Assembly (NCBI GenBank): GCA_902465495.1
Contig: CABQND010000040.1
Span: 1-20,343, forward strand
DNA: 20,343 nucleotides
Direction of reading: 5' to 3'
Origin: an uncultured Eubacteriales bacterium
GTDB lineage: Bacteria > Bacillota > Clostridia > Christensenellales > Borkfalkiaceae
Positions 1 to 6,797 of the stretch are shown here, one piece after another. Every line of letters starts with the position of its first letter. Position 1 is the stretch's first letter. Made by a program: the position numbers and the translations under genes. The notes beneath the pieces were generated by a model. It did not search any database and was not told where the DNA came from. It saw only the letters and a list, made by a program, of their open reading frames with translations.

Positions 1-593
1 CCGTTCAAGCACCCGCCATAACAACAACGGAATAAGGCGAAACTCAAAAGCGCACGGGAACGGGCGTTCGCCGCTGAACCGCTTGGCGATCCGCCCTTAT
101 CTCCCGTGCGGCAAATTTGAGTTGTAACGCTAATGTATACCGTCGGTATCCGTATATCGGCGGTTTTTCGCTGTTTAGTATACCTGCAGTATCTGAAAGG
201 GTAGGTGGTTTCGCTGGCGCCGAATGTCATGAGCAGGGGTTTGGCAAAAGCAAAGGTGAGCGCGGTGACGATGACGGCGACGGCGATGAATGCATACAGG
301 GCATTCGTGAGTATCTTCTGCGCGGAGTCTTCCTTTTTTTCACCGAGCGCCATTGCAAACAAGGGGGCTCCACCCGTGCCTATGAGGAAGGCAAACGAAG
401 AAATAAACGTGGTGAGCGGCGCGCAGCCGCCGACGGCGGCGAGCGCCGTATCGCCGATGCCCTCGATGTTCCCGACGTAGATGCGATCGACGATGGAATG
501 CAGCACGTTGATAAATTGTGCGATCATGGCGGGAATGACCAGTTTAAGGACGGTGGACAGCACGCGGCTGTTGCCCAAATCGATGGCTTTCAT
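1..593 (-). CDS. MATE-family multidrug/Na+ efflux protein, N-terminal part only, disrupted or truncated
   Basis: Reading down from an ATG at 593, the first ~137 residues are a clear MATE N-terminus. It opens MKAIDLGNSRVLSTVLKLVI, has a first membrane segment with PAMIAQFINVLHSIVDRIYVG, a GDTALAAVGG motif, a second hydrophobic segment, LFAMALGEKK, a third hydrophobic segment and GASETTYPF. MATE proteins are usually ~450 residues with 12 helices and export drugs or cations using Na+ or H+. After GASETTYPF (near base 190) the frame stays open to the window edge, but the ~60 residues are basic, hydrophilic and not MATE-like; the expected next helix is missing and no other frame restores it. The start has a GAGG site six bases upstream and a promoter at 624-652. 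The gene is either broken by inserted sequence or joined wrongly in assembly. The family call is firm; the distal coding call is not. Confidence 0.7.
   Translation of the reverse strand, partial: MKAIDLGNSRVLSTVLKLVIPAMIAQFINVLHSIVDRIYVGNIEGIGDTALAAVGGCAPLTTFISSFAFLIGTGGAPLFAMALGEKKEDSAQKILTNALYAFIAVAVIVTALTFAFAKPLLMTFGASETTYPFRYCRYTKQRKTADIRIPTVYISVTTQICRTGDKGGSPSGSAANARSRALLSFALFRCCYGGCLN
41..123. repeat. Extended imperfect hairpin at the left edge
   Basis: Four nested complementary segments are visible: AACTCAAA (41-48) with TTTGAGTT (116-123), GCACGGGA (52-59) with TCCCGTGC (102-109), GGGCG (62-66) with CGCCC (92-96), and CGCC (69-72) with GGCG (85-88). Together they give about 25 base pairs around a 12-base loop. 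The element lies just beyond the point where MATE homology ends. It could be a structured RNA, a small hairpin-type mobile element (MITE-like) or a recombination relic. Identity is unknown. Confidence 0.5.
64..126. repeat. Copy A of a short dispersed element
   Basis: GCGTTCGCCGCTGAA (64-78) matches 16144-16158 at 13 of 15 positions, and AATTTGAGTTGTA (114-126) matches 16157-16169 exactly. The two blocks are in the same order and orientation in both places. In this copy they are separated by a 35-base hairpin-forming segment that copy B lacks. This suggests a small dispersed family with an insertion or deletion difference. Confidence 0.4.
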
Positions 594-623
594 GATATGC
601 CTCGGTGAGTGAATTCGGGCAGT

Positions 624-652
624 ATCATAGCACGAAGGCCGCGCAAAGTCAA
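624..652 (-). promoter_or_regulatory. Sigma-A-type promoter for the MATE gene
   Basis: On the minus strand TTGACT (-35, 647-652) and TATGAT (-10, 624-629) are separated by exactly 17 bases. Transcription would start about 25 bases upstream of the ATG at 593. Confidence 0.7.
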
Positions 653-679
653 TAATTTATGCGCGGCACGGAAAAAGCG

Positions 680-708
680 TTGTAATTTTTGGCGGCGGGT
701 GCTATAAT
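680..708 (+). promoter_or_regulatory. Sigma-A-type promoter for the ybaK-like gene
   Basis: TTGTAA (680-685) and a perfect TATAAT (703-708) have a 17-base spacer. It is divergent from the MATE promoter, with the two -35 boxes about 27 bases apart. Confidence 0.7.
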
Positions 709-738
709 TACAGAAAAAAGCATCGGAGAGCGAGAGCG

Positions 739-1227
739 GTGGACAAGGATAAAACAAATGCAATGCGCCTTTTGGACGCAAAAAAGATCGTGTACGAAAG
801 TTTTTCGTATCCGCCCGAGATCACGGACGGGGAACTCGTGGCGGCGCAGCTCGGGGAGGACGCGCATGCGGTGTTTAAAACGCTGGTGACGGTGACGGAC
901 AAAGGGGAACATGCCGTTTTCTGTGTGCCTGTTTGCGCGACGCTGGATTTAAAGCGTGCGGCGAAAGCGGCGGGAGCGAAGTCGGTGGCGATGATCAAGC
1001 AAAAGGAATTGGAGCCTTTGACAGGATACATTCACGGCGGATGTTCTCCGATCGGCATGAAAAAGCGATTTCGCACTTTTATTGACGAGAGTGCGCAGAA
1101 TTTTTCGCAAATCTTTGTCAGTGCAGGTCGCGTTGGCAGGCAAATGAAACTTTCGCCCGCCGATCTCGCGACATACGTGGGCGCGCGCTTTGCGCCTTTG
1201 ACTTCGGATGCGGAACAGACGGTTTGA
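739..1227 (+). CDS. ybaK: YbaK/EbsC-type aminoacyl-tRNA deacylase (Cys-tRNA(Pro)/Cys-tRNA(Cys) deacylase)
   Basis: This free-standing cytosolic trans-editing factor hydrolyses mischarged Cys-tRNA(Pro) in characterised relatives. The 162-residue length is normal. Family blocks are visible in order: VFKTLVTVTDKGEHAVFCVPV (its Lys matches the catalytic-site lysine of the family), LDLKRAAKAAGAKSVAMI, the TGYIHGGCSPIGMKKRF block and the IFVSAGRVGRQMKLSPADL block. The chosen start is a GTG at 739, ten bases after GGAG (725-728). The ATG at 763 is poorly spaced from any Shine-Dalgarno sequence but cannot be excluded. The gene is monocistronic, with its own promoter at 680-708 and a weak hairpin after the stop, and it converges on the ROK kinase gene. 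Exact substrate specificity cannot be read from sequence. Confidence 0.9.
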   Translation: MDKDKTNAMRLLDAKKIVYESFSYPPEITDGELVAAQLGEDAHAVFKTLVTVTDKGEHAVFCVPVCATLDLKRAAKAAGAKSVAMIKQKELEPLTGYIHGGCSPIGMKKRFRTFIDESAQNFSQIFVSAGRVGRQMKLSPADLATYVGARFAPLTSDAEQTV

Positions 1228-1232
1228 AAACA

Positions 1233-1264
1233 AAAACGGGCTTGCGCGATAATTTCGCCGTTTT
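1233..1264. terminator. Weak bidirectional terminator between convergent genes
   Basis: AAAACGG (1233-1239) pairs with CCGTTTT (1258-1264). On the minus strand the stem is followed by a U-rich run (TTTTTGTTTT), so it serves the ROK kinase operon better than the plus-strand gene. The stem is only 7 bp. Confidence 0.45.
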
Positions 1265-1275
1265 GATATTCTGTT

Positions 1276-2232
1276 TCAGATGTGCTGTTGTGCGAAGTGT
1301 GCGGCTCCGACCAAACCGGCGTCGTTGCCGAGGCTTGCAATCAGCAGTTCGACAGGCGCGTATTTTGTACCGCCGTAGAGCAGACGATTGACTTTTTTAC
1401 GCAGGGGAATAAGCAGGGTATCGCCCTGTGCGCAAACGCCGCCGCCCAAAACGATGGCGTTGGGACGGAAGATATTGGCGAGGTTCGCGATGCCTTCCGC
1501 GAGGTAGGTTATGTAATTTTTTACCACTTTTTCCGCGGTTTTGTCGCCTGCGGCGGCACCGTCAAAGGCTGTTTTGCCGTTGACTTTTTCGATATCGGGA
1601 CAGATTTTCCAAAGCGCGCTTTCGCGGTCCTTTTCCATGGCGCGCTTGGTCTGGCGGATGAGCGCCGTTGCGGAAGCATACGCTTCAAAACAGCCTTTTC
1701 TGCCGCAGGTGCATTTTTCGCCGCCCACGCGGATGACGGTATGGCCGATCTCGGCGCCTGCCGAGCGATTGCCTTCAAAAAGCACGTCGTCAATGACGAT
1801 GCCGCCGCCTACACCCGTGCCGAGGGTCACAAAGATGCTGGAAGGGTATTTTTTCGCGGCGCCGGCGAAGCTTTCGCCGACAGCAGCGGCGTTCGCGTCG
1901 TTCGTCACAAATACGGGAACACCGAGGTGTTTTTTAACTTCGTCTGCAAGCGGTACTTTTTTCCAATCGAGGTTATTGGTATAGATAATCACGCCGCGCT
2001 TGCTGTCGACGGTCCCGGGCGATCCGATGCCCGCCGCTTTCAGATCGGAAACGGCGATATTGGCGCGTTTGGCTAAATCAAGTATGAGAGCAGCCATATC
2101 CGCGGCGATGTCCGCAAAGGGACGTTCGCGTCCCGTAGGTACCTGGTCTTTGATCAGGATGGTTCCGTTTTCGTCGACGATACCGCCCTTGATGAACGTA
2201 CCGCCCAAATCGATTCCTGCAAAATAATTCAT
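1276..2232 (-). CDS. glcK: ROK-family sugar kinase (glucokinase-like)
   Basis: This ATP-dependent hexose kinase would deliver hexose-6-phosphate to glycolysis. The 318 residues carry the ROK hallmarks. The N-terminal phosphate-binding loop IDLGGTFIKGG is at residues 7-17. The catalytic aspartate is D112 in VTNDANAAAVGE. The glycine-rich VTLGTGVGGGI segment is near 135-145. The zinc site is H164 with C174, C176 and C181 (GEKCTCGRKGCFEAY). The ATG at 2232 follows an AAGGGTGAT-type site. The gene lies 28 bases downstream of the mannose-6-phosphate isomerase gene and is very likely co-transcribed with it. That pairing makes mannose, fructose or glucose all possible substrates; glucokinase is the default name for this branch, and specificity is inferred. 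Confidence 0.88.
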   Translation of the reverse strand: MNYFAGIDLGGTFIKGGIVDENGTILIKDQVPTGRERPFADIAADMAALILDLAKRANIAVSDLKAAGIGSPGTVDSKRGVIIYTNNLDWKKVPLADEVKKHLGVPVFVTNDANAAAVGESFAGAAKKYPSSIFVTLGTGVGGGIVIDDVLFEGNRSAGAEIGHTVIRVGGEKCTCGRKGCFEAYASATALIRQTKRAMEKDRESALWKICPDIEKVNGKTAFDGAAAGDKTAEKVVKNYITYLAEGIANLANIFRPNAIVLGGGVCAQGDTLLIPLRKKVNRLLYGGTKYAPVELLIASLGNDAGLVGAAHFAQQHI

Positions 2233-2260
2233 AGTATCACCCTTTTTTCCGCTTATTTTT

Positions 2261-3175
2261 TTATGGTTTTTCGGTCAATAAGATTTTAGCATTTCCTTGC
2301 AGCGTAAATTTTTCGCCGCGTGGAATAAAGAAGCTGTCACCGGCTCGGAACGGTTTTCCGTCCGCACATCCTTCGCCCGAGAGCACGGTTGCGGCGGTAA
2401 AAGATGTATCGTTCTTTGCGGAGACTTCTCCTTCAAGGAGAAGTTCGCGGCAACAAAAATAATCGCACTTTGTGAGCAAACGGATGGAGCCGCCCGCAAC
2501 TTTTTGGAAAGGCCCGCTGTTTGTAGTGTCATGGAACTGCGAAAAATTGATGACGTCGAGTGCTTTTTCCAGATGCAGCTGACGCGGTTTACCGTCAGCG
2601 CCCAAGCGGTTATAATCGTAAACGCGGTAGGTCACGTTACTGCTCTGCTGAACTTCGCAGATCACGCAGCCGGCGCCGATGGCGTGTACTGTTCCTGCGC
2701 GGATGAGGAAACAGTCGCCTTCTTTGACGGGAATAAAATTGAGCAGATCTTCTACCGTTCCGTCGGCGACTTTTGCGGCAAATTCTTCCTTGGTGGTATC
2801 TTTGCGAAGTCCGCAGAGGATGCCTGCGCCGTCGTCGGCGTGAACAACATACCACATTTCGGTTTTGCCGTTGTCGTTTTCGTATTGACGCGCATAGTCA
2901 TCGTCGGGGTGTACCTGGACGGAGAGATTTTGTGCGGCGTCTATAAATTTGACGAGCACGGGAAACGCGTTTCCTTCGGTATCGACAGCAGTGGGGTTTT
3001 CTTGCAGAAATTGTGCTAAGGTTCCGTCGCCTTCGATGCGGCTGAGTCCGTCGGGATGAACCGAAACTTCCCAGCTTTCGCTGATTTTTTTGCCGCCGTT
3101 GTCTCGGCCGAACATAGTTTTGAGTTTATAGCCGCCCCAGATATAATCTTTGAGAGGCGGGATCAGGCGAAACAT
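2261..3175 (-). CDS. manA: Mannose-6-phosphate isomerase, class I (short form)
   Basis: This cytosolic zinc enzyme interconverts mannose-6-phosphate and fructose-6-phosphate. The protein is 304 residues from the chosen start, typical of the short Firmicute form. The expected zinc ligands are visible: Q87 and H89 in SVQVHPDD, E106 in KTEMWYV and H164 in GTVHAIG. DYIWGG near the N-terminus and the YDYNR motif are also family marks. An in-frame ATG at 3202 exists, but the ATG at 3175 is preceded at good distance by TTGGAGGA and begins the conserved MFRLIPPLKD, so 3175 is preferred. It is the first gene of a two-gene operon with the ROK kinase and has its own promoter at 3205-3233. Beyond sugar use, the enzyme could supply mannose-6-phosphate for surface glycans such as those of the polysaccharide operon at 6798-10278 (inference). 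Confidence 0.92.
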   Translation of the reverse strand: MFRLIPPLKDYIWGGYKLKTMFGRDNGGKKISESWEVSVHPDGLSRIEGDGTLAQFLQENPTAVDTEGNAFPVLVKFIDAAQNLSVQVHPDDDYARQYENDNGKTEMWYVVHADDGAGILCGLRKDTTKEEFAAKVADGTVEDLLNFIPVKEGDCFLIRAGTVHAIGAGCVICEVQQSSNVTYRVYDYNRLGADGKPRQLHLEKALDVINFSQFHDTTNSGPFQKVAGGSIRLLTKCDYFCCRELLLEGEVSAKNDTSFTAATVLSGEGCADGKPFRAGDSFFIPRGEKFTLQGNAKILLTEKP

Positions 3176-3204
3176 GAAAAAGTCCTCCAAAAGTCTTTTC
3201 AAAG

Positions 3205-3233
3205 ATTATATCACAAAATCGGAAGGTATGCAA
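3205..3233 (-). promoter_or_regulatory. Sigma-A-type promoter of the manA-glcK operon
   Basis: On the minus strand TTGCAT (3228-3233) and TATAAT (3205-3210) are 17 bases apart, about 30 bases upstream of the manA start at 3175. Confidence 0.75.
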
Positions 3234-3291
3234 TGAACTTTTCAAAAAATACGTCGATTGCGAAAAAAACTGTGCGCTGTATGCGAACAGC

Positions 3292-3320
3292 TTGCATTTC
3301 GGCGGCGAATCGTTTACAAT
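3292..3320 (+). promoter_or_regulatory. Sigma-A-type promoter of the CLC gene
   Basis: TTGCAT (3292-3297) and TACAAT (3315-3320) have a 17-base spacer. The predicted start near 3327 leaves a leader of only ~22 bases, too short for a fluoride riboswitch. Confidence 0.7.
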
Positions 3321-3348
3321 ACAAGGAAGGAAAATAGGAGGTGTTTTC

Positions 3349-4623
3349 ATGCTGAAAATTGCAAGCAACGTATGGGGAAGTGTTGCGGAACAATTGCTTT
3401 ATGCGGCGTTCGGTCTGATTGTCGGATTGGCTGTCGGCGCGGTTGTGGGAATTTTCGGTATGGGCGTGGAATATTTTTCTGCGCTCGGCGCTTCGCATTT
3501 TTCTTTATATGTTTGGTTTATGCCTGTTGTGGGTATCTTGACGGTAGCGATGCTCAAAAAATGGGGCAAGGGCAATATCGGAATGGCTGCGGCATTTCGT
3601 GCAAGCCGCGGCGAAACAAAAGGGTTTCCGTTGCGCAACGTTGTTTTTCAGTTTGCCGGAACGTGGAGCGCACATCTTTTCTGTGCAAGTGTCGGGCGCG
3701 AAGGGGCGGCGATCCAGATCGGTGCGGCGCTTGGCAGCGGTATTGGCAGGAATATCCCCTTACGCGGTGCGGAAAGAATTCTGATTGTCTCGGGTATGGC
3801 GGCAGGTTTTTCTGCGCTGTTCTCGACGCCCGTGTGCGCGTTGTTTTTCTCGTTGGAAGTGACGATCGTCGGAGGTTTACACTTGCGCGCTCTTGTCGCA
3901 TCCGCCGTGTCGTCGTTTACCGCTTGGTACACAGCCTCTCTTTGCGGGCTTTCGCACACGTTGATTGTCGCGGGCGATGCGCCTTCGCTCACGCTGGCGG
4001 TGTTTGCAAAACTTATTTTGCTCGGCGCTGCGTTCGGTTTGACCGGCTTTGCATTTTGTATGATCCGTAAAGGCGCCGGTTGTTTTTTTCGCACGGCAGT
4101 CAAAAATGCGTATGTTCGCGTAGGGGTGGCAGGCGTAATGCTCGCTTGCCTTTTATATCTCGCGGACGGCAGGTATTCCGGATTGGGTACAAATCTGATT
4201 GAGATGGCCGTATCCGGTGAAAAAATTTATTCCTTCGATTTCATTGTAAAAATACTGTTTACGGCAGTGACGCTTGCCGTAGGTTTTTTGGGCGGAGAAG
4301 TGACAACTTTTTTTGCGGCAGGAACGTGTCTGGGACTGGTGCAGGGGGAAGCGCTCGGCCTTCCTCCCGTTTTTGCTGCGTGCCTCGGATATGCCGCCGT
4401 GTTCGGCGCGGCGACAAACACACTCTTTGCACCCGTGTTTTTATGCGTCGAATTGTTTGGCGGAGCTCTTTTGCCGCACGCCGCAATCGTCTGTACGGCA
4501 GCGTATTTGTTCAATTTCAACCGTTCGGTCTATGATCAGCGTTACCGCGAGGGAGTCGCTTCCCGCTCAATGCAACGGGTATTTCAAAAAAGTGCGCTTC
4601 CGCTGTTGCCGAAGGCGGATTGA
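3349..4623 (+). CDS. CLC-family chloride/anion channel or transporter
   Basis: This integral membrane protein of 424 residues would conduct or exchange chloride or a related anion such as fluoride. It has about ten to twelve hydrophobic stretches. The selectivity-filter helix motif is G116-R117-E118-G119-A120 (GREGAAIQIG), where E118 matches the gating glutamate of CLC proteins. The usual proline of GREGP is alanine. A later motif, GAATNTLFAPVFLCVELFG near the C-terminus, has TNT where many chloride-type members have TRMP, as in more distant bacterial branches including fluoride exporters. No C-terminal CBS domains are present. The ATG at 3349 is preceded by TAGGAGGTG at ideal distance; upstream in-frame starts are not supported. 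The stop at 4621-4623 lies 56 bases before the tilS start. Confidence 0.88.
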   Translation: MLKIASNVWGSVAEQLLYAAFGLIVGLAVGAVVGIFGMGVEYFSALGASHFSLYVWFMPVVGILTVAMLKKWGKGNIGMAAAFRASRGETKGFPLRNVVFQFAGTWSAHLFCASVGREGAAIQIGAALGSGIGRNIPLRGAERILIVSGMAAGFSALFSTPVCALFFSLEVTIVGGLHLRALVASAVSSFTAWYTASLCGLSHTLIVAGDAPSLTLAVFAKLILLGAAFGLTGFAFCMIRKGAGCFFRTAVKNAYVRVGVAGVMLACLLYLADGRYSGLGTNLIEMAVSGEKIYSFDFIVKILFTAVTLAVGFLGGEVTTFFAAGTCLGLVQGEALGLPPVFAACLGYAAVFGAATNTLFAPVFLCVELFGGALLPHAAIVCTAAYLFNFNRSVYDQRYREGVASRSMQRVFQKSALPLLPKAD

Positions 4624-4644
4624 TCGCAATTTTCATTCAATCGA

Positions 4645-4673
4645 TTGCAATCTTTTCAGTTTTGTATTATACT
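4645..4673 (+). promoter_or_regulatory. Promoter for tilS placed to give a leaderless mRNA
   Basis: TTGCAA (4645-4650) and TATACT (4668-4673) have a 17-base spacer. The tilS ATG begins at 4680, seven positions after the end of the -10 box, where the transcription start would normally fall. Confidence 0.6.
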
Positions 4674-4679
4674 GTTGGC

Positions 4680-6098
4680 ATGAGCATTTGCATCGATCTT
4701 ACTCCATATCGCGGCAGGCGCGTCTGCATTGCCCTTTCGGGCGGCGGCGACTCGGTCGCGCTCTTTCATTATTTTAAAAAAAATGCGGCAAAACACGGGA
4801 TCGTGCTGACTGCGCTCAATGTCGAACATGGGATCCGCGGCGCAGCATCGGTTGCGGACACGGCGTTTGTCAAGGAGCTTTGCGCGCGCGAAAAGGTGCC
4901 GTTGTCCTGTTTTTCGGAAGACGTACCCGCACGGGCGAAAAAGTGGGGAATCGGTGAAGAGGAAGCCGCGCGGCGATGCCGCTACGCGATCTTTGCGGCG
5001 ATGCTTGCCGAAGATCGCACCGATCTGATTGCGACGGCGCATCATGCGGGCGATAACGCAGAGAGCGTATTATTGAATTTGTTCCGCGGGGCTGCGCTTA
5101 CGGGCGCGGGCGGAATCCGTACCTATCTGCCTGCCGACGAATTGGTAAGTCGGTATTTACCTGAAAAAAAGAATGTTCCGCCGCTGTACGGAAAGGGAAT
5201 CGTTCGTCCCTTTCTCTGCGTCGGCAAGGCGGAGATTGAAGAATATTTGCGAGAAAACCGTCTGAAATGGCGGGAGGACGAGAGCAACGGCAATACAAAA
5301 TATTCCCGAAATTTTATAAGGAAAAAGGTATTGCCGCCCGTAAAAGAAAAATTTCCGCGCGCAGAAGAGCGGTTGTACGATTTTTCCCGTGCGGCGCGCG
5401 AAGACGATGATTTTTTGTACTCGCTGGCGCAAGGCATTCTTGAAAAAGGGGAAGAATGCCGCATCATCGAAGACGCGCCTGCGCCGCTGTTTTACCGGGC
5501 ATGTGTCCTTGCACTGCAACATTTTGGTGTGGATAGGGATTACAGCCGCGCGAATTTAGAGGACATTGATGCGTTGCGGAGCGGGGAAAACGGCAAAACC
5601 ATCGAACTTCCTTCATCCCTTCGTGCGGTGCGCGATTACGGAAGGATCGTACTGTACAGATATCGCAGCATCGAGGCGCAGGAATATCCGTTCGGCGCAG
5701 GGGAATACGATTTCGGCAAATACAGCGTACGGATCATGCATGGCGGATCGCTCGGCCGCGGCGACGGCGCAGGGTATCGGACGCTCGTGCTGGATGCGTC
5801 GGCGCTTCCCGTGAATTGTGTTTTGCGATTGCGTAAAAAGGGCGACGTGTTTGAAAAATTCGGCGGCGGGACGAAAAAACTCAAAGAATTTCTCATCGAT
5901 AAAAAGATCCCGCGCAGGGAGCGAGACCTTTTGCCTGTGATCGCTTGCGGCGGTGAAGTGTTTGCCGTGTGCGGTGTAGAAATTTCCGAAAAAGTCAAAA
6001 TCCGTTTCGGCATCGGCGCAAACGTTGCGGACGGAAAAAATATTTATACAATTATACTGACGAAAAAAGGAGAATCGGACAAATGCATCAGGACGTAG
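4680..6098 (+). CDS. tilS: tRNA(Ile)-lysidine synthase TilS
   Basis: TilS uses ATP and lysine to convert C34 of the CAU anticodon of tRNA(Ile2) to lysidine, an essential step for reading AUA. The 472-residue product has the PP-loop ATPase motif SGGGDS at residues 20-25, the conserved NVEHGIRG segment, and TAHHAGDNAESVLLNLFRG. The C-terminal domain ends with the LKEFLIDKKIPRRERDLLPVI-type segment that marks full-length TilS. The ATG at 4680 directly precedes the conserved N-terminal strand and has no Shine-Dalgarno sequence. A TTG at 4620 would add a hydrophobic 20-residue extension not expected for TilS. The 3' end overlaps the start of hpt by 16 bases; tilS-hpt is a classic Firmicute pair, usually followed by ftsH, which is absent here. 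Confidence 0.93.
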   Translation: MSICIDLTPYRGRRVCIALSGGGDSVALFHYFKKNAAKHGIVLTALNVEHGIRGAASVADTAFVKELCAREKVPLSCFSEDVPARAKKWGIGEEEAARRCRYAIFAAMLAEDRTDLIATAHHAGDNAESVLLNLFRGAALTGAGGIRTYLPADELVSRYLPEKKNVPPLYGKGIVRPFLCVGKAEIEEYLRENRLKWREDESNGNTKYSRNFIRKKVLPPVKEKFPRAEERLYDFSRAAREDDDFLYSLAQGILEKGEECRIIEDAPAPLFYRACVLALQHFGVDRDYSRANLEDIDALRSGENGKTIELPSSLRAVRDYGRIVLYRYRSIEAQEYPFGAGEYDFGKYSVRIMHGGSLGRGDGAGYRTLVLDASALPVNCVLRLRKKGDVFEKFGGGTKKLKEFLIDKKIPRRERDLLPVIACGGEVFAVCGVEISEKVKIRFGIGANVADGKNIYTIILTKKGESDKCIRT

Positions 6099-6622
6099 AG
6101 AACATCATGTTTTCCAAAGAACAGATCGCGGGGCGCATCGCTGAGCTCGCGGAACAGCTCGATCGCGAATATGCGGGCAAAAACCCGCTCATGGTCGGGA
6201 TTTTAAAGGGGAGCGTCATGTTTTATGCCGATCTGCTTCGCGCGATGACTATTCCTCTCGAAATGGATTTTATGGCGATCTCTTCGTACGGCGCGGGTGC
6301 AAAATCGTCCGGCGAAGTTAAACTGATCAAGGACCTTGACCGCAAGATCGAAGGCAGGCACGTCATTATCGTGGAGGACATCATTGACTCCGGGTATACG
6401 CTTTCGTATCTGAAACGCATGCTCTATTCGCGCAAGCCGGAATCGGTCAAGATCTGTGCGCTTTTAGATAAATACAGCCGCCGCGTCGTGCCCATCGAAG
6501 CGGATTATAAGGGCTTCGACTGTGCCGACGAATTTGTTGTCGGGTTCGGTCTCGACTACGCCGAACGTTACCGCAACTTGCCGTATATCGGCATTTTAAA
6601 GCGCAGTGTTTACGAAAAGTAA
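6083..6622 (+). CDS. hpt: Hypoxanthine(-guanine) phosphoribosyltransferase
   Basis: This purine-salvage enzyme transfers phosphoribose from PRPP to hypoxanthine or guanine in the cytosol. The 179-residue length is standard. The PRPP-binding signature VIIVEDIIDSGYT lies at residues 94-106, the LKGS loop at 41-44, the flexible-loop SSYG at 67-70, and the DEFVVGFGLDYAERYRNLPYIG block that closes over the purine lies near the C-terminus. The ATG at 6083 follows AAAGGAGAA at good spacing and lies inside the tilS 3' end, implying translational coupling. A longer in-frame opening from 5969 would read through the tilS coding region and is rejected. A strong terminator at 6711-6745 follows. Confidence 0.95.
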   Translation: MHQDVENIMFSKEQIAGRIAELAEQLDREYAGKNPLMVGILKGSVMFYADLLRAMTIPLEMDFMAISSYGAGAKSSGEVKLIKDLDRKIEGRHVIIVEDIIDSGYTLSYLKRMLYSRKPESVKICALLDKYSRRVVPIEADYKGFDCADEFVVGFGLDYAERYRNLPYIGILKRSVYEK

Positions 6623-6710
6623 AACTGCTTGCAGTTTAGTTTCGCAAAAACGGCGGTTTTCATTTGCATGAGAGGCTTTTTTGCCCGAATATGCGTTTTT
6701 GTGAAAAATT

Positions 6711-6745
6711 ACAGCCCCGCGCCTTTGGTGCGGGGCTGTTTGTTT
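6711..6745 (+). terminator. Intrinsic terminator of the tilS-hpt unit
   Basis: ACAGCCCCGC (6711-6720) pairs with GCGGGGCTGT (6730-6739) around a 9-base loop and is followed by TTTGTTT. Confidence 0.85.
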
Positions 6746-6763
6746 GCATGATGCGGTATTTGT

Positions 6764-6791
6764 AAAAAGCGCCGCACAAAAAGTGCGGCGC
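6764..6791 (-). terminator. Intrinsic terminator of the polysaccharide export operon
   Basis: GCGCCGCAC (6769-6777) and GTGCGGCGC (6783-6791) form a perfect 9-bp stem with a 5-base loop. On the minus strand it is followed by five U residues. It begins seven bases after the ATPase stop codon. Confidence 0.85.
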
Positions 6792-6797
6792 AAAAGA

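Noticed and set aside
117..608. A 163-codon plus-strand frame at the left edge
   Set aside because: It is antisense to the MATE gene for most of its length, has no ribosome site, and the minus strand gives a clear family match.
1282..2076. A 264-codon plus-strand frame opposite the ROK kinase
   Set aside because: It is an antisense shadow of an unambiguous kinase gene and shows no family motif.
3240..3348. Fluoride riboswitch upstream of the CLC gene
   Set aside because: The predicted transcript leader is only ~22 bases and no conserved fluoride-aptamer sequence is present.
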